Shown: positions 32,031 to 41,165, counted from the first letter of the stretch. The stretch is 64,000 nt of DNA from an uncultured Blautia sp. (GCA_958367245.1 CATXEA010000001.1:1-64000), one strand, 5' to 3'. A program made the numbers and translations. Notes: generated from the sequence alone by a model not told the origin.

Positions 32031-34321
32031 AATATGTAAATCAGCCTATAAGAAAAACAGACGCCATGTCTCTTGTGACCGGAAAACCGGTTTACACAGA
32101 TGATATTGCGCCAAAGGACTGCCTGATTGTCAAGGTTTTGAGAAGTCCGTATGCCAATGCATGGGTGGAAGATATCAAAACAGGAAATGCTGCCAAGGTA
32201 AGCGGGATTGTATGTGTTCTCACTTATAAGGATGTGCCTCAGAAGCGTTTCACCCTTGCAGGTCAGACTGCGCCGGAGATGAGTCCCGATGACCGTCTGA
32301 TTCTTGACCGTCATGTTCGCTTTGTCGGTGATGCGGTTGCCATTGTAGCAGGGGAGACAGAGGCTGCCGTTGATAAAGCTTTAAAGAGAATTAAAGTGGA
32401 ATACCGTGTGGAAACGCCTGTATTTGATATCCACAAGGCAAAAGACAATCCGATTGTCATTCATCCGGAGGATGACTGGAAGTTAAAAATCCCTCTTGGC
32501 GGAGACAACAGGCGTAATCTCTGCGCCTCTAATGTAGAGGAAATGGGAAATATAGAGGAGGTTCTTGCAGGCTGCAAATATACGGTAGAACATACCTACC
32601 ACACAAAGGCAAACCAGCAGACTATGATGGAAACCTTCCGTTCTGCATGTTATCTTGACCATTTCGGACGCCTGAATGTGATTTCTTCCACTCAGGTTCC
32701 GTTCCATGTGCGCCGAATCCTCGGAAATGCACTGGACATTCCGGCGTCTAAGGTACGCGTCATAAAACCTCGTATCGGAGGCGGCTTCGGAGCGAAACAG
32801 ACGGCTGTCTGTGAAATTTATCCGGCAATCGTTACCTGGATGACAGGTCGTCCGTCAAAGATTGTTTACTCCAGATATGAGTCCCAGATTTGTTCTTCTC
32901 CGCGTCACGAGATGGAAATTACCGTTCGTGCAGGCGCAGATGAGAACGGTATCGTAAAAGCCATTGACGTTTATACGCTTTCCAATACAGGCGCTTACGG
33001 AGAACACAGCTCTACAACAGTCGGACTTACAGGACATAAATCCATTGCCCTTTACCGGAATCTGGAAGCGTATCGTTTCTCATTCGACGTTGTATATACC
33101 AATACCCAGTCTGCAGGCGCATACCGCGGATACGGGGCTACTCAGGGTATTAATGCAGTGGAATCCGCCATCAACGAGCTTGCCCATAAGATGGGTATGG
33201 ATCCGGTCAGAATCCGTGAACTGAATATGCCGATTGAGGGAGGTCCGCTTCCTGCATACGGCGATGTTCCTTACGCTACAAGCTGTACTATGGACCGCTG
33301 TATGGCACGCGCCAAAGAGATGATGGACTGGGATTCCAAATATCCATGCCGTGATATGGGAAATGGAAAGGTTCGAGGCGTCGGTGTTGCTATGGCGATG
33401 CAGGGCTCATCTATTGGAGGAATTGATGTCGGCGGCGCAGATATTAAATTAAATGAGGACGGCTCCTATACTCTTGGTCTGGGATGTACAGATATGGGTA
33501 CGGGATGCGATACGATTCTTGCCCAGATTGCGGCAGAATGTCTGGAAACTCCAATGCAGAATATTGCCGTGTTCGGTGTGGATACGGATATTTCCCCGTA
33601 TGATTCCGGCTCCTATGCCTCTGCAACTACCTATACGACAGGAACAGCAGTTATGCAGGCGTGTGAATCCATGAGAGAGAAGATTTGCGCTCTTGGAGCT
33701 TCCATGTTGGAAACAGAGGCTGATAATGTAATGTTTGACGGAGAATTTGTTTCCGATGGCGAGAAAAAAGTTTCTCTTCAGGAAATTGCATTAAAGGGAA
33801 CCTGTGGCTGCAGTCAGGAGCTTCAGGTTGTAAGAAGTTATTCCTCCCCGATTTCTCCGCCGCCGTTTATGGTCGGTATGGCAGAGGTGGAAGTGGATAA
33901 GGAAACCGGTACTGTAGAAATGCTGGATTTCGTAGCAGTAGTTGACTGCGGTACTCCAATCAACCCGAACCTTGCCCGTGTGCAGACGGAGGGAGGAGTT
34001 GCGCAGGGGATTGGAATGGCTCTTTTTGAGGACATCCAGTACAGCGAAAACGGAAAGCTTCGCAATAACTCCTTCATGCAGTATAAGATTCCATCCAGAA
34101 TGGATATCGGAAAGATACGTGTGGAATTTGAGTCAAGCTATGAGCCGAGCGGTCCTTTCGGAGCGAAATCTATCGGCGAACTTGTAATTGATACGCCGTG
34201 CCCTGCCATTGCAGAGGCAGTTTATAATGCCACCGGTGTGCGTGTCAGGGAACTCCCGATTACTCCTGAAAAGGTGGCTATGGGAATCCTTACAAATGAC
34301 AGCAAAAATGAGACAGCCTGA
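32027..34321 (+). CDS. Xanthine dehydrogenase-type molybdenum-binding subunit
   Basis: A 764-residue molybdopterin catalytic subunit. Visible motifs are G-G-G-F-G-A-K-Q (cofactor binding) near residue 245, A-Y-R-G-Y-G-A-T-Q with the substrate arginine near 370, and the C-terminal G-A-K-S-I-G-E whose glutamate is the catalytic base. It is full length and lies last of the three-subunit set. The family hydroxylates purines and related heterocycles; gut Clostridia use such enzymes for purine breakdown. Nicotinate or other heterocycles cannot be excluded, and whether selenium is used is not visible. Confidence 0.9.
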   Translation: MKYVNQPIRKTDAMSLVTGKPVYTDDIAPKDCLIVKVLRSPYANAWVEDIKTGNAAKVSGIVCVLTYKDVPQKRFTLAGQTAPEMSPDDRLILDRHVRFVGDAVAIVAGETEAAVDKALKRIKVEYRVETPVFDIHKAKDNPIVIHPEDDWKLKIPLGGDNRRNLCASNVEEMGNIEEVLAGCKYTVEHTYHTKANQQTMMETFRSACYLDHFGRLNVISSTQVPFHVRRILGNALDIPASKVRVIKPRIGGGFGAKQTAVCEIYPAIVTWMTGRPSKIVYSRYESQICSSPRHEMEITVRAGADENGIVKAIDVYTLSNTGAYGEHSSTTVGLTGHKSIALYRNLEAYRFSFDVVYTNTQSAGAYRGYGATQGINAVESAINELAHKMGMDPVRIRELNMPIEGGPLPAYGDVPYATSCTMDRCMARAKEMMDWDSKYPCRDMGNGKVRGVGVAMAMQGSSIGGIDVGGADIKLNEDGSYTLGLGCTDMGTGCDTILAQIAAECLETPMQNIAVFGVDTDISPYDSGSYASATTYTTGTAVMQACESMREKICALGASMLETEADNVMFDGEFVSDGEKKVSLQEIALKGTCGCSQELQVVRSYSSPISPPPFMVGMAEVEVDKETGTVEMLDFVAVVDCGTPINPNLARVQTEGGVAQGIGMALFEDIQYSENGKLRNNSFMQYKIPSRMDIGKIRVEFESSYEPSGPFGAKSIGELVIDTPCPAIAEAVYNATGVRVRELPITPEKVAMGILTNDSKNETA

Positions 34322-34342
34322 ATGGATCGGAGACTAATATAA

Positions 34343-35401
34343 ATGCGAGAATTAATACTGGCATGTATCGGAATTGTGCTTCAGACAACTGTTTTTTTCT
34401 GTATAGGGAGTCTTCTGATACATGGACTGCGAATAAAGGCAGATGCTTCCTTTGCGCTTGTCCTTGGATATCTGACCTATTTTGCAGTATTTGAATTCCT
34501 TGCGGTGCCCATGACTCTTACATGGGTACCGCTTAAAACTCTATCGGTAGTGTGGGCGGCAATCCTTGCAGTGGCAGTCCTTGTTTCATTTTTCCTTCTT
34601 GGGAAGCAATGGATTTCCGGGCTGAAAAAGATTCCCGCTATTTTGAAAAGCCATTCGTGGATGCTGGTCGTGGCAGGCGCTGTTATCCTGTTTCAGTGTC
34701 TTCTTGTGGTTCTTTATCAGGACACTTCCGTAGATGCAGCATACTATATCGGAACAGTAAACACCTCTGTGTATACAGGAACGCTTGGACGATACAACCC
34801 TTTTAACGGTAATCCGATGACTAAATTTTCAGCCAGATACATATTTTCCGCCTATCCTATGCACAATGCCGTATGGTGTTTTCTGGTGGGAAGTCATGCT
34901 CTGGTCCAGTCCAAAATTGTTATGTCTGTCATTAACGTACTAATTGCCAACCTGATTATCTATCATATAGGAAAAATACTGTTTAACGGTGAAAAAAAAC
35001 AGGCAGATTTGATGATTGTTTTTGTATGCCTGCTCAATCTTTTTTCATCCACCCTTTTTACGACAGGCACTTTTTTCTTTACACGATGTTATGAGGGAAA
35101 ATCGATTCTCGGAAATGTTGCTATTCCGATGGTACTCCTGTGCAGTCTCTGGCTGTGGCATAAGCCGGAAGAACGCGCCATCTGGCCGATTCTTTTTATC
35201 ACCGCTGTGAGCGCGCTGACTTTTTCCGGTTCTTCCATAATTTTCCCTGCTGTTATCAGCGCAGGTATCCTGCCTGTCGCTGTTATGAAGAGAAGAATTC
35301 GCATTTTAATCCCTTATGCTGTCTGTCTGCTGCCGTCCGTGCTTTACGCGGCAGTCTACTTCTGTGCAAAAGCAGGACTGCTGACGCTGAAGGCATTTTA
35401 A
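34343..35401 (+). CDS. Polytopic membrane protein, DUF6077-like N-terminal half
   Basis: A 352-residue hydrophobic protein with about nine membrane segments and a conserved-looking loop D-A-A-Y-Y-I-G-T-V-N-T-S followed by S-A-R-Y-I-F-S-A-Y-P-M-H. The pattern recalls DUF6077/GT-C-like membrane proteins. The product stops after a final helix, and 16 bases later another membrane-protein gene starts that looks like the missing C-terminal half. GGAG precedes the ATG. Function unknown; the link to the preceding hydroxylase operon is only position. Confidence 0.65.
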   Translation: MRELILACIGIVLQTTVFFCIGSLLIHGLRIKADASFALVLGYLTYFAVFEFLAVPMTLTWVPLKTLSVVWAAILAVAVLVSFFLLGKQWISGLKKIPAILKSHSWMLVVAGAVILFQCLLVVLYQDTSVDAAYYIGTVNTSVYTGTLGRYNPFNGNPMTKFSARYIFSAYPMHNAVWCFLVGSHALVQSKIVMSVINVLIANLIIYHIGKILFNGEKKQADLMIVFVCLLNLFSSTLFTTGTFFFTRCYEGKSILGNVAIPMVLLCSLWLWHKPEERAIWPILFITAVSALTFSGSSIIFPAVISAGILPVAVMKRRIRILIPYAVCLLPSVLYAAVYFCAKAGLLTLKAF

Positions 35402-35416
35402 AGGAGGGGGAAGATT

Positions 35417-36268
35417 ATGGCAGATACAACAATTAAAGAATTCGGACTCGGTTTCGTGAGAGAGTGCATGGAGACTTACTGGGGGCGATGTCTTTTTCCG
35501 TTGCTTTTTGCAGCAGGGCTTATCTGGACGCTGCTTAAACACAGAAAAAAAGCAGGCGCTGTGTTCCTTGGTTATACGGCGTTTTTATTTCTCACAGTAT
35601 ATAATCCATTCCTCGTGAAATATGTAATTCCGAAGGTTGCATTTGAAAAAGAATATTACCGGTTCATCTGGATTCTTCCTGTAATTCCAGGCGTTGCTTA
35701 TTATGCAGTCAGGCTTGTCTTTCTTATGAAAAACAAATGGCAGAAAATCCTGCTGACCTTTGGCTTAATGGGAATTATTATATTTTTAGGAACTCCTATC
35801 GACGGGATAGTAACAAATTTCCGTCCCATAGAAAATATTTACAAGATTCCCAATCAGCTTCGAGCAGTCTGCAGTGTAATCCATCAGGACAGCGACGAAA
35901 AAACTCCACGAGTGGTTTTTGACCCTAGTCTTAACTCTTTTGCACGGCAGTATGACGCATCTCTTGAACTGACACTTAACAGAAACGCCGTCATTTACAG
36001 GCAGGGCAGTACTGTTGCAGGTTCTTTCGACGAGACAAGCAGGTGGTATACACGACAGAAAAAAATCATGGACGTAATCATATATCAGGAAAACGGAGAT
36101 CCTGAGCAGTTTCAAAAAGCTCTTTATTCCACACGCACAGATTATCTGGTGGTTTTAAATATGCTTGGCAATCACGATTTCATCGAGAGTGCAGGCTGTG
36201 AACGTATCGCAGAGACCGGAGAGTACGTCGTTTACCGATTTGACTGGAAAAAATTTAAAAAATCCTGA
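35417..36268 (+). CDS. Membrane protein, DUF6077-like C-terminal half
   Basis: A 283-residue protein with about four membrane segments in the first 130 residues, including N-P-F-L-V-K-Y-V-I and E-K-E-Y-Y-R-F-I-W-I-L-P, then an extracytoplasmic-type domain of about 140 residues (V-V-F-D-P-S-L-N-S-F-A-R-Q-Y and Y-L-V-V-L-N). A strong AAGGAGGGGG box precedes the ATG. With the gene before it, it resembles one long GT-C-type membrane protein divided in two. The good ribosome-binding site argues that the split is stable, not a fresh mutation. Confidence 0.65.
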   Translation: MADTTIKEFGLGFVRECMETYWGRCLFPLLFAAGLIWTLLKHRKKAGAVFLGYTAFLFLTVYNPFLVKYVIPKVAFEKEYYRFIWILPVIPGVAYYAVRLVFLMKNKWQKILLTFGLMGIIIFLGTPIDGIVTNFRPIENIYKIPNQLRAVCSVIHQDSDEKTPRVVFDPSLNSFARQYDASLELTLNRNAVIYRQGSTVAGSFDETSRWYTRQKKIMDVIIYQENGDPEQFQKALYSTRTDYLVVLNMLGNHDFIESAGCERIAETGEYVVYRFDWKKFKKS

Positions 36269-36275
36269 AAAACCC

Positions 36276-36304
36276 TTGCTATTTGATTTAAAAGCTGATA
36301 GAGT
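36276..36304 (+). promoter_or_regulatory. Probable promoter of the lysine riboswitch transcript
   Basis: TTGCTA (36276-36281), 17 bases, TAGAGT (36299-36304). Moderate match; the start point would be near 36311, just before a small GCCGC/GCGGC hairpin. Confidence 0.5.
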
Positions 36305-36364
36305 ATAGGGTGTTAAGCCGCTTCTTTAGCGGCGAGATAAACATAAGATACATAACGTAAACAT

Positions 36365-36580
36365 GATAGAGGCGCAGGTTTCAAGAGTAATCCGATTGTA
36401 CGGCATGGCAGCCATTCGGAGGAAAGGGGAACTTGCCGAAGAATCTTTACAGCCAGGAGGGGAGATTCTGGTATGTCACAGAATATGTGCCGTACTGTCA
36501 CTGATGTGGAGCGCTATCGAGGGTAACTTGTTTATATGACATATTATACCGTGGATGTGTTCGTACATCCACGGTTTTTT
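36365..36580 (+). promoter_or_regulatory. Lysine riboswitch (L box) with terminator
   Basis: The aptamer runs 36365-36518: closing helix GATAG/CTATC, the conserved AGAGGCGC and CAAGAGTAA of the five-way junction, GGAAAGGGGAACTTGCCGAAG, CTGGTATGTCACAG, and GTGGAGCGCTATC. A terminator follows, CCGTGGATGT with ACATCCACGG (36549-36574) and six T. Lysine binding should favour the terminator and shut off the downstream gene. The L-box assignment agrees with the NhaC-type lysine transporter that follows. Confidence 0.92.
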
Positions 36581-36775
36581 GTTTACTAGAAAAGTAGTAC
36601 ATTCTGTACTGACTTATCTAGTAAACAAAAAACGCTCCGCGAGGATGCGACCAGATGCATGCGGAATATGACTGCCCATGGCAGTCTGCATCTGGCGCGC
36701 AAAGCGGAACAAGTCCCTCAAGGATTGAGGGAGTTCGAAGCGGACTTGTCCGCTTTGTTCCTTAAAAGAAAACAT
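36581..36775. repeat. Block of nested palindromes in the lysine-transporter leader
   Basis: Three stem-loops in tandem: GTTTACTAG/CTAGTAAAC (36581-36626) with inner AGTAC/GTACT; CCAGATGCA/TGCATCTGG (36651-36695) with inner GACTGCC/GGCAGTC; and an outer GCGGAACAAGTCC/GGACTTGTCCGC (36704-36753) with inner CCCTCAA/TTGAGGG. No ORF runs through it. It resembles a dispersed palindromic repeat or a small non-autonomous element inserted between the riboswitch terminator and the gene. Identity with a known repeat was not tested. Confidence 0.65.
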
Positions 36776-36834
36776 ACGGGCCATCGATGTCTGTCATCTA
36801 TGTTTTGTATCCAGATAAAGAGGGAGGATTTGAT

Positions 36835-38460
36835 ATGCAAATCAAAAGAAACAAACTGCTGACTTATTTATCCATGGCAGTTCTTTTCATCCTTGCCTGC
36901 CCGACTATGGTTCTGGCAGCAGAGGAAGAAGCGGCAGCACAGCCTGCTATGTATGCAACATTCTGGGCGCTTGTTCCGCCGGTTGTGGCTATCGCCCTTG
37001 CGCTTATCACAAAAGAGGTTTACAGTTCTCTTTTCATCGGTATTCTGGTAGGCGCGCTGTTTTATTCAGGATTCAGTTTCGAGGGAACGGTTCTTCATAT
37101 TTTTAACAACGGATTTATCTCCGTACTTTCTGATTCATACAATGTAGGTATTCTTGTATTCCTTGTAATCCTTGGAATTATGGTCTGCCTGATGAATAAT
37201 GCCGGCGGTTCTGCTGCTTTCGGACGCTGGGCAAGTAAAAGAATCAAGTCAAGAGTGGGAGCTGAGCTTGCAACGATTGTTCTTGGCGTTCTGATTTTTA
37301 TTGACGATTATTTCAACTGCCTGACTGTTGGAAGCGTTATGCGCCCTGTTACGGATAAACACAATGTTTCCCGTGCGAAGCTTGCTTATTTAATTGATGC
37401 CACAGCAGCTCCGGTATGTATCATTGCTCCGATTTCTTCCTGGGCAGCGGCAGTCAGCGGATTCGTACCCGGAGAAGATGGACTTTCTGTTTTTGTAAAG
37501 GCAATTCCTTATAACTTCTATGCGCTTCTTACGATTGTAATGATGGTTGGCATGGTTATTTTGAAAACAGAATTCGGTCCGATGGGTGTCCATGAAAAAA
37601 ATGCGTTAAAGGGAGACTTATATACAACTGCAGGTCGCCCGTACGCAAATGCGGAAGCTGATGAGAAAGTAAATCCAAGAGGCAAAGTGATCGACCTTGT
37701 CATTCCGATTGTATCTCTGGTAGTCTGCTGTGTAATCGGTATGATTTATACCGGCGGTTTCTTCAGCGGCGAGAGCTTTGTTTCTGCATTTTCCAAGAGC
37801 GACGCTTCTGTAGGACTTGCAATCGGAAGTTTCTTTGGTCTGATTATTACAGTAGTTCTCTATATGGTTCGCCGTGTTATGAATTTCCGCGACTGTATGG
37901 CTTGTATTCCGGACGGTTTTAAAGCGATGGTTCCTGCAATTTTAATTCTTACTTTTGCGTGGACATTAAAGGCTATGACAGACAGCCTTGGAGCAGCGGA
38001 TTTCGTTGCAGGCGCTATGGAATCTGTAGCAGGCGGTCTTATGAATCTGCTTCCTGCAATCATTTTCCTGGTTGGATGCGGTCTTGCTTTCGCAACAGGT
38101 ACTTCCTGGGGAACTTTCGGTATCCTGATTCCGATCGTAGTAGCGGTATTTGAAAATTCCAATCCGGAGCTTATGATTATCTCCATTTCCGCCTGTATGG
38201 CAGGCGCTGTATGCGGCGACCACTGCTCACCGATTTCCGATACTACAATTATGGCGTCCGCAGGCGCTCAGTGCGATCATGTAAACCATGTATCCACTCA
38301 GCTTCCGTATGTCATTGTTGCGGCAGCAGTTTCCTTTGTGACATATATTGCGGCAGGCTTCATACAGAATGCATGGATTTCACTTCCAATAGGAATTGTA
38401 TTAATGCTTATTACGCTTTTTGTGATCAAAAATATTTTTTCTGATCTGAAAACAGACTGA
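36835..38460 (+). CDS. lysW: NhaC-family lysine transporter (LysW type)
   Basis: A 541-residue membrane protein of the NhaC Na+/H+ antiporter superfamily with about 12 helices and the motifs F-I-D-D-Y-F-N-C-L-T-V-G and G-D-H-C-S-P-I-S-D-T-T. NhaC homologues under L-box control are predicted lysine importers, and the lysine riboswitch here supports that. The N terminus has an extra signal-peptide-like segment ending T-M-V-L-A-A-E-E, then a short acidic region before the first transport helix. The start at 36835 follows AGGGAGG; an upstream in-frame ATG at 36787 has none. Confidence 0.85.
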   Translation: MQIKRNKLLTYLSMAVLFILACPTMVLAAEEEAAAQPAMYATFWALVPPVVAIALALITKEVYSSLFIGILVGALFYSGFSFEGTVLHIFNNGFISVLSDSYNVGILVFLVILGIMVCLMNNAGGSAAFGRWASKRIKSRVGAELATIVLGVLIFIDDYFNCLTVGSVMRPVTDKHNVSRAKLAYLIDATAAPVCIIAPISSWAAAVSGFVPGEDGLSVFVKAIPYNFYALLTIVMMVGMVILKTEFGPMGVHEKNALKGDLYTTAGRPYANAEADEKVNPRGKVIDLVIPIVSLVVCCVIGMIYTGGFFSGESFVSAFSKSDASVGLAIGSFFGLIITVVLYMVRRVMNFRDCMACIPDGFKAMVPAILILTFAWTLKAMTDSLGAADFVAGAMESVAGGLMNLLPAIIFLVGCGLAFATGTSWGTFGILIPIVVAVFENSNPELMIISISACMAGAVCGDHCSPISDTTIMASAGAQCDHVNHVSTQLPYVIVAAAVSFVTYIAAGFIQNAWISLPIGIVLMLITLFVIKNIFSDLKTD

Positions 38461-38500
38461 ATATAGCTGTTCCGGAAAGAGTTTGAGATATACTTTCCGC

Positions 38501-38555
38501 AAAAAAGGAAATACAGGGAATGAACCGGGAAGGCGTTTGTTCCCTGTTTCCTTTT
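38501..38555 (+). terminator. Terminator of the lysine transporter gene
   Basis: AAAAGGAAA-ACAGGGAA (38503-38520) pairs with TTCCCTGT-TTCCTTTT (38540-38555). It lies about 40 bases after the stop. Confidence 0.75.
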
Positions 38556-38628
38556 AAACATAAATGTTAAAAGAAATTAGTATAAAAATTCTGAAATTTG
38601 TATCATTTGTGTATATTACAAAAAAAAC

Positions 38629-38657
38629 TTTACATTTTTACCTGATTGTGATAAAAT
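38629..38657 (+). promoter_or_regulatory. Promoter of tRNA-Arg(CCG)
   Basis: TTTACA (38629-38634), 17 bases, TAAAAT (38652-38657), about 40 bases before the tRNA. Confidence 0.7.
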
Positions 38658-38697
38658 CAGAGAAAAGCGTATGAGAAAGCTTTTATGAAAAATATCT

Positions 38698-38769
38698 GCA
38701 CCTGTAGCTCAGTGGATAGAGCAGTGGTTTCCGGTACCATGTGCGGGGGTTCGATTCCCTTCAGGTGTG
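38698..38769 (+). tRNA. tRNA-Arg (anticodon CCG)
   Basis: Cloverleaf: acceptor GCACCTG with CAGGTGT (first pair G-T), D-arm GCTC/GAGC with the A20-type loop expected for arginine, anticodon stem GTGGT/ACCAT with loop TTCCGGT (anticodon CCG, reads CGG), short variable loop, T-arm GGGGG/CCCTT around TTCGATT. No CCA is encoded. It lies 57 bases before the SH3-protein gene, which may be transcribed by read-through because no terminator is seen between them. Confidence 0.92.
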
Positions 38770-38826
38770 TTGCTCTGGGACGTAAGGATTCGTTCCGGTG
38801 CGTTGTATCATAAGGAGGACAAGAAC

Positions 38827-39738
38827 TTGGACAATTTTAGAGAATGGTTATCAGATAACCTTCGGTATTTTATGCTTGGAGGAGCCATTCTGATAATCGT
38901 GGTCGTATTGTTCTTTGGCGTTCGTGCCTTAGTCGGAAGTGATAGGGGTAATTCCGGCAGAGAACCAAACACCACATCAGATAACCAGGGAAATGTTCCT
39001 TCTTCTCCGACAAAAGAAGGGGAGTCTGACGACGAGAAGAAAGAAGACGCCAATCCCATGGAAACGAATAATGCAGATATTTCTGCATTGATCAAGAGCT
39101 ACTACAAGGCTCTGGGGGAACAGGATATTGCAACGCTGAAGACTCTTGAGGATGACCTGACGCCATCCGATGAGGCAAAAATCACAAATGCAAAAGAGTA
39201 TATCGAAGGGTATGAAGTTCGCAATGTTTACACGAAGAAAGGTTTGACAGATGATTCTTACGTGGTATATGCAAGCTTCTATTATATCTGTCAGGGCATT
39301 GAGACGAAGGTGCCCGCATTGAGCTGGCTTTATGTATATAAAGACAGCACAGGGAAACTGATAATAGACAATGATGCACAGCAGGATGCGGAAATCTCCG
39401 CCTATGTAGATGGGTTATCGGGAGATGAGGATGTGAAGAAGCTTCTTGCAGATGCAAACGATGAATATGACCAGGCTCAGATTGACGATCCTGCACTTGC
39501 AGAATTTCTGGATGGTCTTGGGGAGGATGCAAGTACGACCGGCACAGAAAGCGGTACAATGCTTACTGCTTCAGATGCCTGCAATGTTCGTGCGGCAGCG
39601 GATATGGAAGCTGAAATTCTTGGCGTGATTTCGGCAGGTACACAGGTTGAATCGAAGGGCGTTGATGGTGAATGGACTCAGATCGATTACGAGGGTCAGA
39701 CCGGATATGTATACAGCAGCCTGTTGGAAGCTAATTGA
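38827..39738 (+). CDS. Membrane-anchored SH3-domain protein
   Basis: A 303-residue protein with one membrane helix (residues 14-32: F-M-L-G-G-A-I-L-I-I-V-V-V-L-F-F) after a short cytoplasmic end, then an acidic Ser/Asn-rich linker, a folded central region (residues 80-200, NTF2-like pattern Y-Y-K-A-L-G-E-Q-D), and a C-terminal bacterial SH3 domain (N-V-R-A-A-A-D through G-Y-V-Y-S-S-L-L). SH3b domains usually bind cell-wall peptides. The start is a TTG at 38827 because AAGGAGG lies 8 bases before it; upstream in-frame codons run back into the tRNA. The gene behind the shared terminator is a cell-wall-type deacetylase. Confidence 0.8.
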   Translation: MDNFREWLSDNLRYFMLGGAILIIVVVLFFGVRALVGSDRGNSGREPNTTSDNQGNVPSSPTKEGESDDEKKEDANPMETNNADISALIKSYYKALGEQDIATLKTLEDDLTPSDEAKITNAKEYIEGYEVRNVYTKKGLTDDSYVVYASFYYICQGIETKVPALSWLYVYKDSTGKLIIDNDAQQDAEISAYVDGLSGDEDVKKLLADANDEYDQAQIDDPALAEFLDGLGEDASTTGTESGTMLTASDACNVRAAADMEAEILGVISAGTQVESKGVDGEWTQIDYEGQTGYVYSSLLEAN

Positions 39739-39750
39739 ATATCGTGAAAA

Positions 39751-39786
39751 ATCCCGGAAAGCATTAATTGCTTTCCGGGATTTTTT
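39751..39786. terminator. Bidirectional terminator between SH3 and deacetylase genes
   Basis: A 13-bp perfect stem (ATCCCGGAAAGCA and its complement) around TTAAT, with A5 before and T6 after. Confidence 0.92.
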
Positions 39787-41011
39787 AGTTCATTTCCCCG
39801 TATGCAATACCGGGTTTTAGTTCAATTCCCTTGATTTTGGCAAGCTCGTGAATAGTTACAAGTTCATAGCCTTCTTTTATCAGTTTTGGAATCAGGATTT
39901 CTGCCGCATCTACAGTAGTGCTGTAGATATCGTGCATGAGAATGATCGAGCCGTCTCTGACCTCTTTCATTACAGTGTCAACTGTCTGCTGTACATCCAG
40001 CGTTTTCCAGTCAAGCGTATCAATAGACCAGAGAATCATCGGAGTTCCGACGGATGCTTTTACATTGTCGTTAATAGAACCGTAGGGCGGGCGTACAACA
40101 GATGCGCCCTGACCTGTAAGCTCCAGCAATGTCTGGTCTACTCTTCCGATTTCTGACTGGATCTCAGCCAGAGATAAAGTCGTGAGGTCTTTGTGGTCGT
40201 ATGTATGATTGCCGAGTTCAAATCCTAGTTCTGCCATACGTTTTACTTCATCCGGAAAGCTGGCAATCTCTTTTCCGACCATAAAGAAAGTGGCTTTCGC
40301 CTTGTTTTTTTCCAGACAGTCAAGCAGCCTTCCTGTAAAAGAACCGGGACCGTCATCAAAGGTCAGAGCCGCATATTTTTTTTCTTTTTTGGAATTTTTC
40401 TTTTCCTCAGAAGCTTTTTTCTCTGTTTTTTTCTTTTTTTCAGAAGCTTTATAGCCTTTGAGAGAACCGTCCTGATTCAGTTCATAGGTTTTATCCTTTA
40501 CTTTGATTTCTCCGGTCTGCATAATACCGTCCAAATCGAAATAGTAGCGTCTGCCGTCATTGTCCAGCCATCCTCTCTGCATGATACCGTCGTCATTAAA
40601 GAAATAGCGTTTGCCGTCTGTGTCTGTCAGCCATCCTTTATACGCGGAACCGTCTACCATAAACAGCCAGTCGCTTCCGCTGGCTGTCCATACCCCTGCA
40701 GAGGCTTCAGGAGAAGCTTCGGATTCTTTTGGGGCAGAAGGTTCTGATGTCGGAGACGGAGTGGGCGTCATGGCGGCGTCAGAGCTTTTTTTACGGGAAT
40801 TGTCTGTAGGCTGGTCGGAATCAGCTTTTGCAGAATCTTCCTTTGTCAGAGATTCTTCGGGCTTATCGGCTACGAACATTTCAGACATGCTTTCGCTGTC
40901 AAGCGGTGAGGGATTGGCAGAGGATTTGGTAAAAACAGCTCCGATAATCACACACAGAAGAAGCGCAAGAAGCATTAAAGGTCTGCTTGTCCGCATTTTA
41001 CGGCCTTGCAT
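39785..41011 (-). CDS. Polysaccharide deacetylase with cell-wall-binding repeats
   Basis: A 408-residue exported enzyme. Residues 10-29 form a signal/anchor helix; 40-105 are rich in Ser, Pro and Thr; 108-185 hold repeats of the choline-binding type (G-W-L-T-D-T-D-G-K-R-Y-F-F, then G-W-L-D-N-D-G-R-R-Y-Y-F); a lysine-rich linker follows; 212-400 is a NodB/PgdA deacetylase domain with T-F-D-D-G-P at 217-222, H-T-Y-D-H at 269-273 and R-P-P-Y-G. It probably removes acetyl groups from peptidoglycan or a wall polymer. The start at 41011 follows AAGGGGG; the frame is open to 41428 but that part covers the divergent promoter and rluF. Confidence 0.9.
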   Translation of the reverse strand: MQGRKMRTSRPLMLLALLLCVIIGAVFTKSSANPSPLDSESMSEMFVADKPEESLTKEDSAKADSDQPTDNSRKKSSDAAMTPTPSPTSEPSAPKESEASPEASAGVWTASGSDWLFMVDGSAYKGWLTDTDGKRYFFNDDGIMQRGWLDNDGRRYYFDLDGIMQTGEIKVKDKTYELNQDGSLKGYKASEKKKKTEKKASEEKKNSKKEKKYAALTFDDGPGSFTGRLLDCLEKNKAKATFFMVGKEIASFPDEVKRMAELGFELGNHTYDHKDLTTLSLAEIQSEIGRVDQTLLELTGQGASVVRPPYGSINDNVKASVGTPMILWSIDTLDWKTLDVQQTVDTVMKEVRDGSIILMHDIYSTTVDAAEILIPKLIKEGYELVTIHELAKIKGIELKPGIAYGEMN

Positions 41012-41165
41012 AAAAGTTCCCCCTTTATTTGAGTTCTTTAAACGAATCTGACCGGCAGATTTCTGCCTTTTGCGGTCACATTCGTTCTTATCATACAATA
41101 ATTGTCCGAAAAATACAAGAGAATTCCCCATTGCGGTGAGGGCGAAAAAATTATATAATAAACAA

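Noticed and set aside
36317..36333. GCCGC/GCGGC hairpin before the lysine aptamer considered as a terminator of the membrane-protein gene
   Set aside because: There is no T tract; it may only be part of the leader of the riboswitch transcript.
36655..36862. Short frames in the palindromic block before the lysine transporter
   Set aside because: They run through stem-loop arms, have no ribosome-binding site, and their composition follows the repeats.
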